Of a stretch of 64,000 bases of DNA, positions 53,881-61,549 are shown one piece after another. The DNA comes from Azoarcus_F sp036734105 (GTDB taxonomy: Bacteria; Pseudomonadota; Gammaproteobacteria; Burkholderiales; Rhodocyclaceae): NCBI GenBank assembly GCA_036734105.1, contig DAIMZH010000007.1, positions 1 through 64,000 on the forward strand, given 5' to 3'. The notes under the pieces were generated by a model. That model was not told the DNA's origin and did no database searches. It saw only the letters and a program-made list of their open reading frames with translations. A program made the translations under genes and the position numbers. Numbering within the stretch: the first letter of the stretch is position 1; the number at the start of each line of letters is the position of its first letter.

Positions 53881-54036
53881 ATCCGGGTATACCCTTGTCC
53901 TAATAGCAGTTTGTTCGGATTTTATCTCCGGTTTCAAACGTCCATAATGACCACACAAGATGTGGCAAGTGCACCTTGCGTATCCGCCAAACACGGAACG
54001 ACAGACTTGCTCGGTAGGGACAATGGAGGAGATGAA

Positions 54037-54405
54037 ATGAGACCTGACAATAATGTATCGACCTGGCTGGAGCTGGCTGTTGCACCGGTCTGGGCTCTTG
54101 ACAAGGCAAGGGTTTGGGCGCACCCGGTGACCGAGTGCAAGGATGAGACGCCTTGGTATGCGCTAACGGTCAATGGTCGCTTGCTTTACGCAACTGGCGG
54201 CAAGCTGACACTGTTGCGGGGCCGTGATGCGGTAGATCGCTTTTTGTTCCTGATCGGCTTGCATGAAGCGCAGTACAGTGAACCGATTCGCCTCGACAAG
54301 GACGTGGACGACAGTACCTATTGTCTTGGGATAGAACGTGACCAAAACCGTCCGACCTTTGGTGAGTTGACCATCGACCAATGTGTCATGGTCAGCGTTG
54401 ATTAG
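54037..54405 (+). CDS. Hypothetical protein
   Basis: A 122-residue soluble protein (MRPDNNVSTWLELAVAPVWA ... TIDQCVMVSVD) that I do not recognise. ATG 54037 is chosen because it follows GGAGGAGATGAA; an in-frame ATG at 53947 would add 30 residues but has no ribosome binding site. The composition is mixed and acidic, without signal peptide or membrane helix. WYALTVNGRLLYATGGKLTL and GRDAVDRFLFLIGL suggest a small alpha/beta fold. It stands alone between the atp terminator and the convergent phasin-like gene. Confidence 0.6.
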   Translation: MRPDNNVSTWLELAVAPVWALDKARVWAHPVTECKDETPWYALTVNGRLLYATGGKLTLLRGRDAVDRFLFLIGLHEAQYSEPIRLDKDVDDSTYCLGIERDQNRPTFGELTIDQCVMVSVD

Positions 54406-54578
54406 ACTGCATGGCTTGTGGTCTGTCCGCTTGTGAGAGAGTACCGCTTGTATTGAGCTAGTCCGAGATCTGCTTTGCTGACGTCCTGAATCCACTGCGC
54501 TCGGACTTTCTTTCATGCTTGCAGATGGCTGTCACCGAAAACGCGATGTCAAGTGCCGAGTTGGGCTTCCTAAACGAA

Positions 54579-54611
54579 AACAGGCAGTGTGCTCACCGCA
54601 CACTGCCTGTT
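54579..54611. terminator. Bidirectional-type terminator hairpin
   Basis: AACAGGCAGTGTGC (54579-54592) and GCACACTGCCTGTT (54598-54611) form a perfect 14-bp stem with a TCACC loop. On the minus strand it is followed by a T-rich stretch and lies 18 bases beyond the phasin-like stop. It also faces the hypothetical gene from the other side. Confidence 0.8.
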
Positions 54612-54628
54612 GCTTCTGTGCTTATTGT

Positions 54629-55165
54629 TCAGATATCGACGGTTTCCGCTTTCCGGGTGTTTCGCGTATTGCGGCGGCGTGCGGGTTGATCTGCCTTGTC
54701 GGTGTCTTCCATGGCCGGGATGGTTGACGTTGGTATGAGTGCCTTCATCAGCGAGGCAAAACCCAGGTCTGAATCGAACTCAGTGACCTTTAGGGGGTAT
54801 TGCTGCTGAAGCATCTGCAGCGTTGTCTGGGAAGAAGTGGCCCAGTAGTCGCAGAGCCGAGTGAACATGTCACGCTGATGTAGTTGAAGTTGCTCGAACT
54901 CATCGTCGAGTTTGGCAAAGTTGGTTTTCAGAGCGGGTCTGAGGCGCTCGGACTGCCACTCTATCCATTCTTCAGTGCTTTGCAACTTCATCACTTCGGG
55001 CAACATGTCGAGCTGTTCCTTTGTCGCCTGCACAACAAATGTTTGTTGACTGGCAAAGAATTCGGCGTAGCGACGGCTGTTCTCGGTGGCGAGATCAAGA
55101 AGCGACTCAATCAGCGAGTTGGCAAGCTGAATTGGGTCTTCCAGGTTGTGTTGATTGGATTGCAT
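54629..55165 (-). CDS. Phasin-like family protein
   Basis: A 178-residue, almost entirely helical protein (ANSLIESLLDLATENSRRYA, FASQQTFVVQATKEQLDMLP, LHQRDMFTRLCDYWATSSQT) with a basic tail (ARRRNTRNTRKAE). This fits phasins, which coat polyhydroxyalkanoate granules; the lysine/arginine tail is like those of DNA-tethering phasins. GGAGG lies 7 bases before ATG 55165. No pha synthesis genes are near, so the call rests on composition and pattern only. Confidence 0.6.
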   Translation of the reverse strand: MQSNQHNLEDPIQLANSLIESLLDLATENSRRYAEFFASQQTFVVQATKEQLDMLPEVMKLQSTEEWIEWQSERLRPALKTNFAKLDDEFEQLQLHQRDMFTRLCDYWATSSQTTLQMLQQQYPLKVTEFDSDLGFASLMKALIPTSTIPAMEDTDKADQPARRRNTRNTRKAETVDI

Positions 55166-55450
55166 GGTTTCCTCCGGTTGAGCTGTTTGGGTGTCTCCGG
55201 GGCTCTTGCGGCCCCTTGTGACAACCCGCCCTCCTGATACACGGTGATAAGACTGGCTTCTTGCGCTCGGATGAACGATTTAAACCAAGCTTTCCGATTT
55301 GAGCATTTTGCTAGACCCAAGGGGTCGAGGAAATACATGGCATCCCGGGCCAGAGTACGGGAAAACCCGGGCTCCCGTTGGTTGCTGGGTCTGGAACGAC
55401 CAGGCGTTAATTATTTGAAGGTTTGCCGGCGTGAAAAGTGTCGCAGTCTG

Positions 55451-56068
55451 TCAGTTGCCTCTGTACCAAGTGACGTTTCGCACGAGGTCCGCGAGGCTGC
55501 CTGCTTCCATCTTTTCCATGATTCTGGCTCGGTGCTGTTCAACGGTTTTCATGTTGATTCCGAGATCGTCTGCTATCTGCTTGTTCAGGCGGCCTGCGAG
55601 CATGAGATTGAGCACTTCGACTTCTCTCTTTGTCAGCGTGTTCAGACGCGCTTCTATGCATGCTTTGCGCATTTCGGACTCACGTCGTCTTTGGTCCGAA
55701 ATGATCAACTCCTCTATTCGGTCGAGAAGCTCCTGTTCGTTAAAAGGCTTTTGCATGAAGTCGCAGGCGCCATTGCGCATGGCCTTGGCGACCATTGGTA
55801 CGTCGCCGTGGCCGGAAACAAAGATGACCGGTACTTTTATGTTAAGGGCGATGAGCTTTTCTTGTGCCGCAATGCCACTCAAACCTGGCATCCTCACGTC
55901 AAGAATAATGCAATTGGCAGCATGAAGAGTCGCTTGGTCGGCAAGCAACTCTAGAGCGTTTGGGTAAGCCAGAACTCGATGTCCGACTGAGGCGATCAGC
56001 ATTTCGATGGAGATACGCACAGCCTCGTCATCGTCCACAACACAGATAAGCGCAGTGTGTTTGTTCAT
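55451..56068 (-). CDS. FixJ/NarL-type response regulator
   Basis: A 205-residue response regulator. The receiver has the acidic pair VVDDDEAV, phospho-acceptor Asp in CIILDVRMPGLSG and a Lys in FMQKPFN. The C-terminal LuxR-type helix-turn-helix reads LTKREVEVLNLMLAGRLNKQ, IADDLGINMKTVEQHRARIM. This is the FixJ/TtrR subfamily. ATG 56068 overlaps the kinase stop by 4 bases, so the two are coupled partners. Target promoters are unknown. Confidence 0.94.
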   Translation of the reverse strand: MNKHTALICVVDDDEAVRISIEMLIASVGHRVLAYPNALELLADQATLHAANCIILDVRMPGLSGIAAQEKLIALNIKVPVIFVSGHGDVPMVAKAMRNGACDFMQKPFNEQELLDRIEELIISDQRRRESEMRKACIEARLNTLTKREVEVLNLMLAGRLNKQIADDLGINMKTVEQHRARIMEKMEAGSLADLVRNVTWYRGN

Positions 56069-57924
56069 GAGTTTTTGCAGGTAGTGAATGGTAGGTCGAA
56101 AATCAATACGGTTCCGTTTTCTGGTCCGCATTCGGTGTTGCATTCGATGTACAACTGGCCGCCGTGGGCTTCGACGATGGAGCGGCATATCGAGAGACCA
56201 AGACCCAGGCCATCAGGTTTGGAGGTTCTGAAGAGTTCAAAGGCCTGAGTGCGCTGGTCGGGACTGAAACCCGTGCCGTTGTCGCCTACCCTGATCTCGG
56301 CACTTTGTGCGTTGAGCCTTCGGGTGGAAATCGTAAGTGTTCTTTCCACTGCATTGTCCCGCATGGCATCGAGAGCGTTCTTGATGAGGTTGACCATGAC
56401 TTGTTCTATTTGAACCCGGTCCGCACTGACTGATGGCAACTCGAGGTCGAAGTCTGTGCGCACCTGAATGCCAAGCTCGCGAATCTCGAATTCGGTCATT
56501 TCCAATACCCGTAAAACGAGCGTTTTTATGTCCAGATTTGAGAGTTTTGGCACGCCTTTTCTAACAAAGCCGCGCACACGATGAACGATCTCTCCTGCAC
56601 GTCGCGCCTGGTCACGGATCATTTCAAGTGGTTTGCGTAGCGGTGCGGCCTGGGTTTCTGGCAAGGTAGTCAGACCTTGCAGGCAAAGCGTGCTGAAGTT
56701 GTTGAGTGCTGTGAGTGGCTGGTTAAGCTCATGAGCTAGCACTGAGGCCATTTCTCCCAGCAGGATAAGGCGACCGGCATGAGCAAGTTCGTTTTGTTGT
56801 CGGCGGCTAATTTCGGCACGGAGCTTGATGTCATGTATGTCACGGAAGGTGCCTATCATGCGTGCCGGCTTTCCGCTGTCATCTCGCGACATGACCTTGC
56901 CGCGTGCTGCGTTCCAGCGAAAGTTGCCGCCTGCGTCCACCAATCGGAACTCAGTCGAAAACAGTGGGGTATGACCGCGCAGGCAGGCATCAAGAGCATT
57001 TCGAACAGAGGTCCGGTCTTCGGGGTGAACCCGGCCCATCCATTTGGCGTCGTGTTCGCGCTGACGGCCTGGACTTTCGATTTTGAGGTGTTGTCGGCTT
57101 GAGGTTTCGAGTTCTGCGCGCGAAATATCCCAGTCCCACACTTCGTCTTCTGCGCCCTCCAGTGCGAAGCGCCAACGTTCCTCGGCCGCACGAAGACGCT
57201 CAAGCGTTGTGTGGGCTTCGGTTACATCATTGACGATCATGATGGCGTGAGTGTGCTGGTTGAGTCGAAGGTAGGAGAGGGTTGCTTCGGCCAGGAATGT
57301 GGTGCCATCTGCGCGAAGGTGTTCGGTTGCACCTATGAAGGTGGGCCTGGCAAACAGCGGTTGATTGCTGCGCGAACGCTCCGAAGGTATCAACTCTGCG
57401 AGCGAGAGATTTGTCCAGGCGGTGTCACCATAGCCATAAAGTTCGGTAGCGCAGGGGTTGGCTTTTATGACAGTTCCGTTGCTGGCAAGCAGTACGATAG
57501 GGTAAGGGGCTGCCTCGAACACGGCGCGATATTGTAATTCGAGCGCACTGTCTCGTTGCCTTGTCTGCATTTGCTCGGTCAGTTCGCGTAGGGCCAGCAC
57601 AGCCAATTGATGTCCGTCCGTGTCGGTGTAGCGCACGCGAATCTCAACCGGTATGTGTAGTCCGTCACTACGTCTGACGTAGCGCAATGGAACAAAACTG
57701 CGCCGATGCAGGAGGAAATCACCCGCGCGACTGATATCTGCGGCGATTTCAGTCAGGGATATACCCGCCATCTTGCCGTGACCGTAGCCGTAGAGCCCTT
57801 CAGCGGCCGCGTTTGCACGGATCACGACTAGGTTTGAAAGGCTCACCAGCATGACCGGGCCGATCAGCGCCTGAAAAATGTCGTCAAAAAGCGCCTGATT
57901 CAGCGCACACGGATGCGTGCCCAT
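56065..57924 (-). CDS. FixL-like PAS-PAS-PAS histidine kinase
   Basis: A 619-residue soluble kinase. Three PAS domains lie at about 15-120, 130-240 and 250-370 (the last with a PAC-type SRDDSGKPARMIGTFRDIHD). The phospho-acceptor is in MASVLAHELNQPLTALNNF, and the ATP-binding boxes are NLIKNALDAM, GDNGTGFS and GLGLGLSICR. This HELNQPL kinase type pairs with FixJ-like regulators, and one lies directly downstream. I cannot say whether a PAS binds heme. It begins 6 bases after the CheB-CheR fusion, so all three form an operon. Confidence 0.93.
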   Translation of the reverse strand: MGTHPCALNQALFDDIFQALIGPVMLVSLSNLVVIRANAAAEGLYGYGHGKMAGISLTEIAADISRAGDFLLHRRSFVPLRYVRRSDGLHIPVEIRVRYTDTDGHQLAVLALRELTEQMQTRQRDSALELQYRAVFEAAPYPIVLLASNGTVIKANPCATELYGYGDTAWTNLSLAELIPSERSRSNQPLFARPTFIGATEHLRADGTTFLAEATLSYLRLNQHTHAIMIVNDVTEAHTTLERLRAAEERWRFALEGAEDEVWDWDISRAELETSSRQHLKIESPGRQREHDAKWMGRVHPEDRTSVRNALDACLRGHTPLFSTEFRLVDAGGNFRWNAARGKVMSRDDSGKPARMIGTFRDIHDIKLRAEISRRQQNELAHAGRLILLGEMASVLAHELNQPLTALNNFSTLCLQGLTTLPETQAAPLRKPLEMIRDQARRAGEIVHRVRGFVRKGVPKLSNLDIKTLVLRVLEMTEFEIRELGIQVRTDFDLELPSVSADRVQIEQVMVNLIKNALDAMRDNAVERTLTISTRRLNAQSAEIRVGDNGTGFSPDQRTQAFELFRTSKPDGLGLGLSICRSIVEAHGGQLYIECNTECGPENGTVLIFDLPFTTCKNS

Positions 57925-57930
57925 GCAGGA

Positions 57931-60900
57931 TCAGGCAAGGTTCGTGCTGAGGTGCTGCACGAGACACATGCCGCCATGTTCGGAAAAATGGGCTGTCGCC
58001 TGCAGATCCGCAAGCTGACCGTTCCACAAACCGCTACGAGCACCTTCGAAACTGCGGATATCAAATCCGAGCGCCTCAAGTGCGCCTTGAATGGTCCGCT
58101 CTCCGCCACCGAGCCGGGTGATCGGGTCGAGGACCGAGGGCGTTCCACCTTGCCAGGTGATCACCCGGTCAGCGTCAAACTCGATGATTCCAACATCATC
58201 CAGCGCGATGACAAGTTCCCGCCAGCCGTTCATCCAACTGCGCCACTCCGCCACTTCCTGTCGATAGGCGGTGATATCCTGAAGTTTTGAACACAGGGCA
58301 GTGATCTCGCCTTCATCATCCCGCAGCACGAACCGAAGGGTACGAAAATGCCTGGGCATGCCATCGACAGTCAGGGTTTCCTCGGTCTCGCTAGCTCGCG
58401 CGCTTGCCAGAACGGTAAGATCGGCATGGCGTACCATTCTTGATTCGTCTTCGGTTAGCAAGTCCTCATCGGTCAGACCATTCAGAGACTGTCGACCGTG
58501 CCCGATTGTAGCCGCGTAGCGTGGATTGGCGTATTCGATGCGCCCAAGTGTGGATTTGATCACGATAAGGGCGTTGGAGTTATCCAGAATGGTGACAAGT
58601 CGGCTACGGCTTGCCTGCAACTCACGTTGAGCAATGATCAAGTCGGTCTGGTCGGTAAGGGTGATGATTGCCCCGGTGATACCGATTCCTTGTGTCTCGC
58701 GGACACAGCAGCGCAGACTGTAGTGGCGACCGCCAAAACTGACTTCGTCCTCACGCGTCATGCCGTCGCGCAGCACGTCGGCCACGAGTCCGCTACAGTG
58801 CTCGGCTTTGCGCTGCGCCAGAACCCTTTCCAGTGGCACTCCAGCGGTCCCCGGACTCAATTCAAAAAGCTGTGCAGCGTAGCGGTTGAAGCGTTGTACA
58901 CGCATTTGTTCGCTCACCATGAGTAGCGCGAAGCCAATGCTGTCCTGAATGCTTTCGAGGTCACCATTTACGTCGACCAGCTCGGCGGTCTTGACTTGCA
59001 ACTCCTCATTGACAGTCGTTAGTTCTTCGTTTGTGGACTGTAGTTCTTCGTTGGCTGACTGCAATTCCTCGTTGGCTGCTTGAAGTTCCTCATTTGAGGA
59101 TTGCAGTTCCTCGTTGAGTGCTTGTGTTTCCTCGTTGGACGTCTCCAACTCTTCGATCAGTGTCTGGAGATGCTCACGAGTGGCTACCAACTCGTGTTCA
59201 AGCTCCCTGACCTCTGCGTCTCCACTATCGCTCGTCTCTTCGCCCTGGATTTTTCTTTGGGGCATGCGTTCGAAGGTGAGCAAAAGGCTGGAGTCTCGTC
59301 TGCTGCCGGGAACCGGTCTGACAACCATACGAACTGCGCCATCGCTTGTTTCTGGCGATTCAGTTCTGCTGCGCCCGAAGGCGGTGTCACTTCTTTGCCG
59401 ACACTGGTGGATGAGCGATTGGAGTTCGCTGCGCAACTCCTTGCGAATCAGGTTCAAAACATTGAGATCGGGTCTTCCGGAGGGTATTTGCAAGAATGCG
59501 GAGACGTCGCCATATATGTGCAGCACTGACGCAGAGTCGTCCAGGAGCACACTCGGCGGTACATAGGCACCTGCCGCCACCTCAAGCAGTAGTTGAAGAG
59601 GTGCGCGCTCACGTTCCGGTCGTTCCTGTCTTTTGACCGACACTGCAGGCGCCGCAAAGTGGGGGCGCGACACCACATCGCGCCGCCTGAAAACCTTGCC
59701 GTCACGCGATACCATGGAGAACAATTGTTCGCGGTGTTGAACACTTTCGGACTTGCCAAGAAAGAGCAAACCATCTTCCAGCAGTGCATAGTGAAAGCTG
59801 CCAAGTACTTTTTCCTGAAGTGCGCCTTGAAAGTAGATGAGCACATTCCGGCAACTCACAAGATCAAGCCTCAGAAAAGGGGGGTCTTGAACCAGGTCCT
59901 GACGTGCAAAGACGACCAGTTCGCGAATCGATTTGCTGATTTCGTAACCCTCTGGCCCGGGTGTGAAATAGCGTTTGACCAGGTCAGCGGGCATGTCGGC
60001 AAGGCTTGAGCTACTGTACATGCCTCTTCGTGCGACGCCCATTGCCCCCATGTCGATGTCGGTGGCAAAAATCTGCAATCTGACTGAAGGTGCTCCGACG
60101 GCAATCAGTTCACGCAGCACAATCGCAATCGAATAGGCCTCTTCTCCGGTGGCGCAACCCGGTACCCAGACTCTGAACTCGTCTCCTGCCCGTTTGGTGT
60201 CGAGCCGTGCGGACAGGGTTGCCCGCAATGCCTCGAAACTCCCGGCGTCGCGGAAGAATGATGTGACTGAGATCAGTATCTCCTTGGAGAGCTGGCTCAG
60301 TTCATCGGGGTTGCGCTCGGTCAATTCAACATACTGCTCAAGGGTTCCAACCCGGTTCGTTGCCATCCTTCTCAGTATGCGGCGCCAGACGGTTGCCTCC
60401 TTGTAGCCGGAAAAGTCTACCCGGGTGTGTCGCAACACCCGTGACAAGAGATCGGGTATCGAGATCGGTGCATCGTCTGCTGGTGTTGGCGGTTTGACCT
60501 GTCCGGCGGTGCGGACCAACAAGGCAATCTCTGCCGCGATCGCTTCTGGGGGGAGTATCAGATCGGTACAACCGGTTTCGATGGCTGACCTGGGCATGCC
60601 GTCGTATTTTGCTGAGCCCGGCTCCTGTGCAAACACCAAGCCTCCTGCGGCCTTGACAAGTCTGACGCCACTCGCGCCGTCAGAGCCGGTGCCGGAGAGT
60701 ACAACGGCTATCGCTTCTTCGCCTCGTGCTTCCGAGAGAGAGGAAAAAAATGCGTTTATCGACGGTTTGGGTACTGCATGCGGCTCGGGCTCAATGAGGT
60801 GGAAGTTTCCGTCGAGCAGAGTCAGGTTGCTGTTTGGCGGTGTGATGTAAATGACATCGACGCGTGGCGTCTCGCCATCCTCAACCTCCTTGACCTTCAT

Positions 60901-61119
60901 CCGGGTTTCGCGTCCCAGCAGTTGCGCCATCATGCTGCGGTGGGTGGGCGACATATGCTGAACCACCACATAAGTCAGACCAAGGTCTGCAGGCAATTGT
61001 GCAATGAGCTTGGTCAGTGCCTCAAGGCCGCCAGCAGAGGCACCAAGTCCGACCATGGAAAAACGAGGCGCCTGCGCTTCGGAGGGCGATTCATTGCTGC
61101 CCGGTTCGATTTCTGTCAT
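57931..61119 (-). CDS. CheB-CheR-PAS fusion signalling protein
   Basis: A 1062-residue fusion. Residues 20-205 form a CheB-type methylesterase with catalytic Ser in GLGASAGGLEAL, His in VVQHMSPTHRSM and Asp in VLSGTGSDGASG, but no receiver domain in front. Residues 215-480 form a CheR methyltransferase with the SAM site VPGCATGEEAYSIAIVL and LDLVSCRNVLIYF. A coiled coil made of repeated NEELQ heptads spans about 655-710, followed by two or three PAS domains to the end. No kinase domain is present; a histidine kinase starts 6 bases downstream. ATG 61119 has GGA upstream; an upstream open frame adds 40 unlikely residues. No chemoreceptor, CheA or CheW is near, so the methylation target is unknown. 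Confidence 0.93.
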   Translation of the reverse strand: MTEIEPGSNESPSEAQAPRFSMVGLGASAGGLEALTKLIAQLPADLGLTYVVVQHMSPTHRSMMAQLLGRETRMKVKEVEDGETPRVDVIYITPPNSNLTLLDGNFHLIEPEPHAVPKPSINAFFSSLSEARGEEAIAVVLSGTGSDGASGVRLVKAAGGLVFAQEPGSAKYDGMPRSAIETGCTDLILPPEAIAAEIALLVRTAGQVKPPTPADDAPISIPDLLSRVLRHTRVDFSGYKEATVWRRILRRMATNRVGTLEQYVELTERNPDELSQLSKEILISVTSFFRDAGSFEALRATLSARLDTKRAGDEFRVWVPGCATGEEAYSIAIVLRELIAVGAPSVRLQIFATDIDMGAMGVARRGMYSSSSLADMPADLVKRYFTPGPEGYEISKSIRELVVFARQDLVQDPPFLRLDLVSCRNVLIYFQGALQEKVLGSFHYALLEDGLLFLGKSESVQHREQLFSMVSRDGKVFRRRDVVSRPHFAAPAVSVKRQERPERERAPLQLLLEVAAGAYVPPSVLLDDSASVLHIYGDVSAFLQIPSGRPDLNVLNLIRKELRSELQSLIHQCRQRSDTAFGRSRTESPETSDGAVRMVVRPVPGSRRDSSLLLTFERMPQRKIQGEETSDSGDAEVRELEHELVATREHLQTLIEELETSNEETQALNEELQSSNEELQAANEELQSANEELQSTNEELTTVNEELQVKTAELVDVNGDLESIQDSIGFALLMVSEQMRVQRFNRYAAQLFELSPGTAGVPLERVLAQRKAEHCSGLVADVLRDGMTREDEVSFGGRHYSLRCCVRETQGIGITGAIITLTDQTDLIIAQRELQASRSRLVTILDNSNALIVIKSTLGRIEYANPRYAATIGHGRQSLNGLTDEDLLTEDESRMVRHADLTVLASARASETEETLTVDGMPRHFRTLRFVLRDDEGEITALCSKLQDITAYRQEVAEWRSWMNGWRELVIALDDVGIIEFDADRVITWQGGTPSVLDPITRLGGGERTIQGALEALGFDIRSFEGARSGLWNGQLADLQATAHFSEHGGMCLVQHLSTNLA

Positions 61120-61549
61120 GTCCGATTCCGTCTCTCGGGTTGTACTGTAGTTGCCTGCACGGCCTGATAAAACCCTGTACAGAAACAGGGTTTCTTCTTT
61201 TTGTTCACAGGCTTGCGCACGAGTACGACACACAATCAAGCTGTGTTTTCGGAGAATATAGCACGGCGTTTCGTAATACTCCCGACCGACCTGAGCGGTG
61301 GCCGAAGGGAAGGTTGGAAACCGGATTGCGTTCTTGTTGTCGTAACTGCGGTTGCCTGCCCATGCGGTTTTGCCATGAATCGTTACTCCTTACTCAGGAC
61401 CGGCAAGGGTAGAGTGCATGCAGGGTTTTCTCCTATGGATCAGTCCTCGGGTCCGGAATATATTTCAAGCCTGATGAGCTGGAAGTGGCACGGACGTCTT
61501 ACTGTCGCGACGAAAGCTCATCAACCACGAAGCAAGGCAAGGCAATAAG
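61120..61549. other. Divergent spacer between the two CheB-CheR genes
   Basis: About 430 bases without a supportable gene. A hairpin (AAACCCTGT 61170-61178 with ACAGGGTTT 61185-61193) lies in the leader of the minus-strand gene, followed on the minus strand by TTTT-like bases, and could be an attenuator. A 36-codon frame at 61437-61548 has no clear support. Confidence 0.4.
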
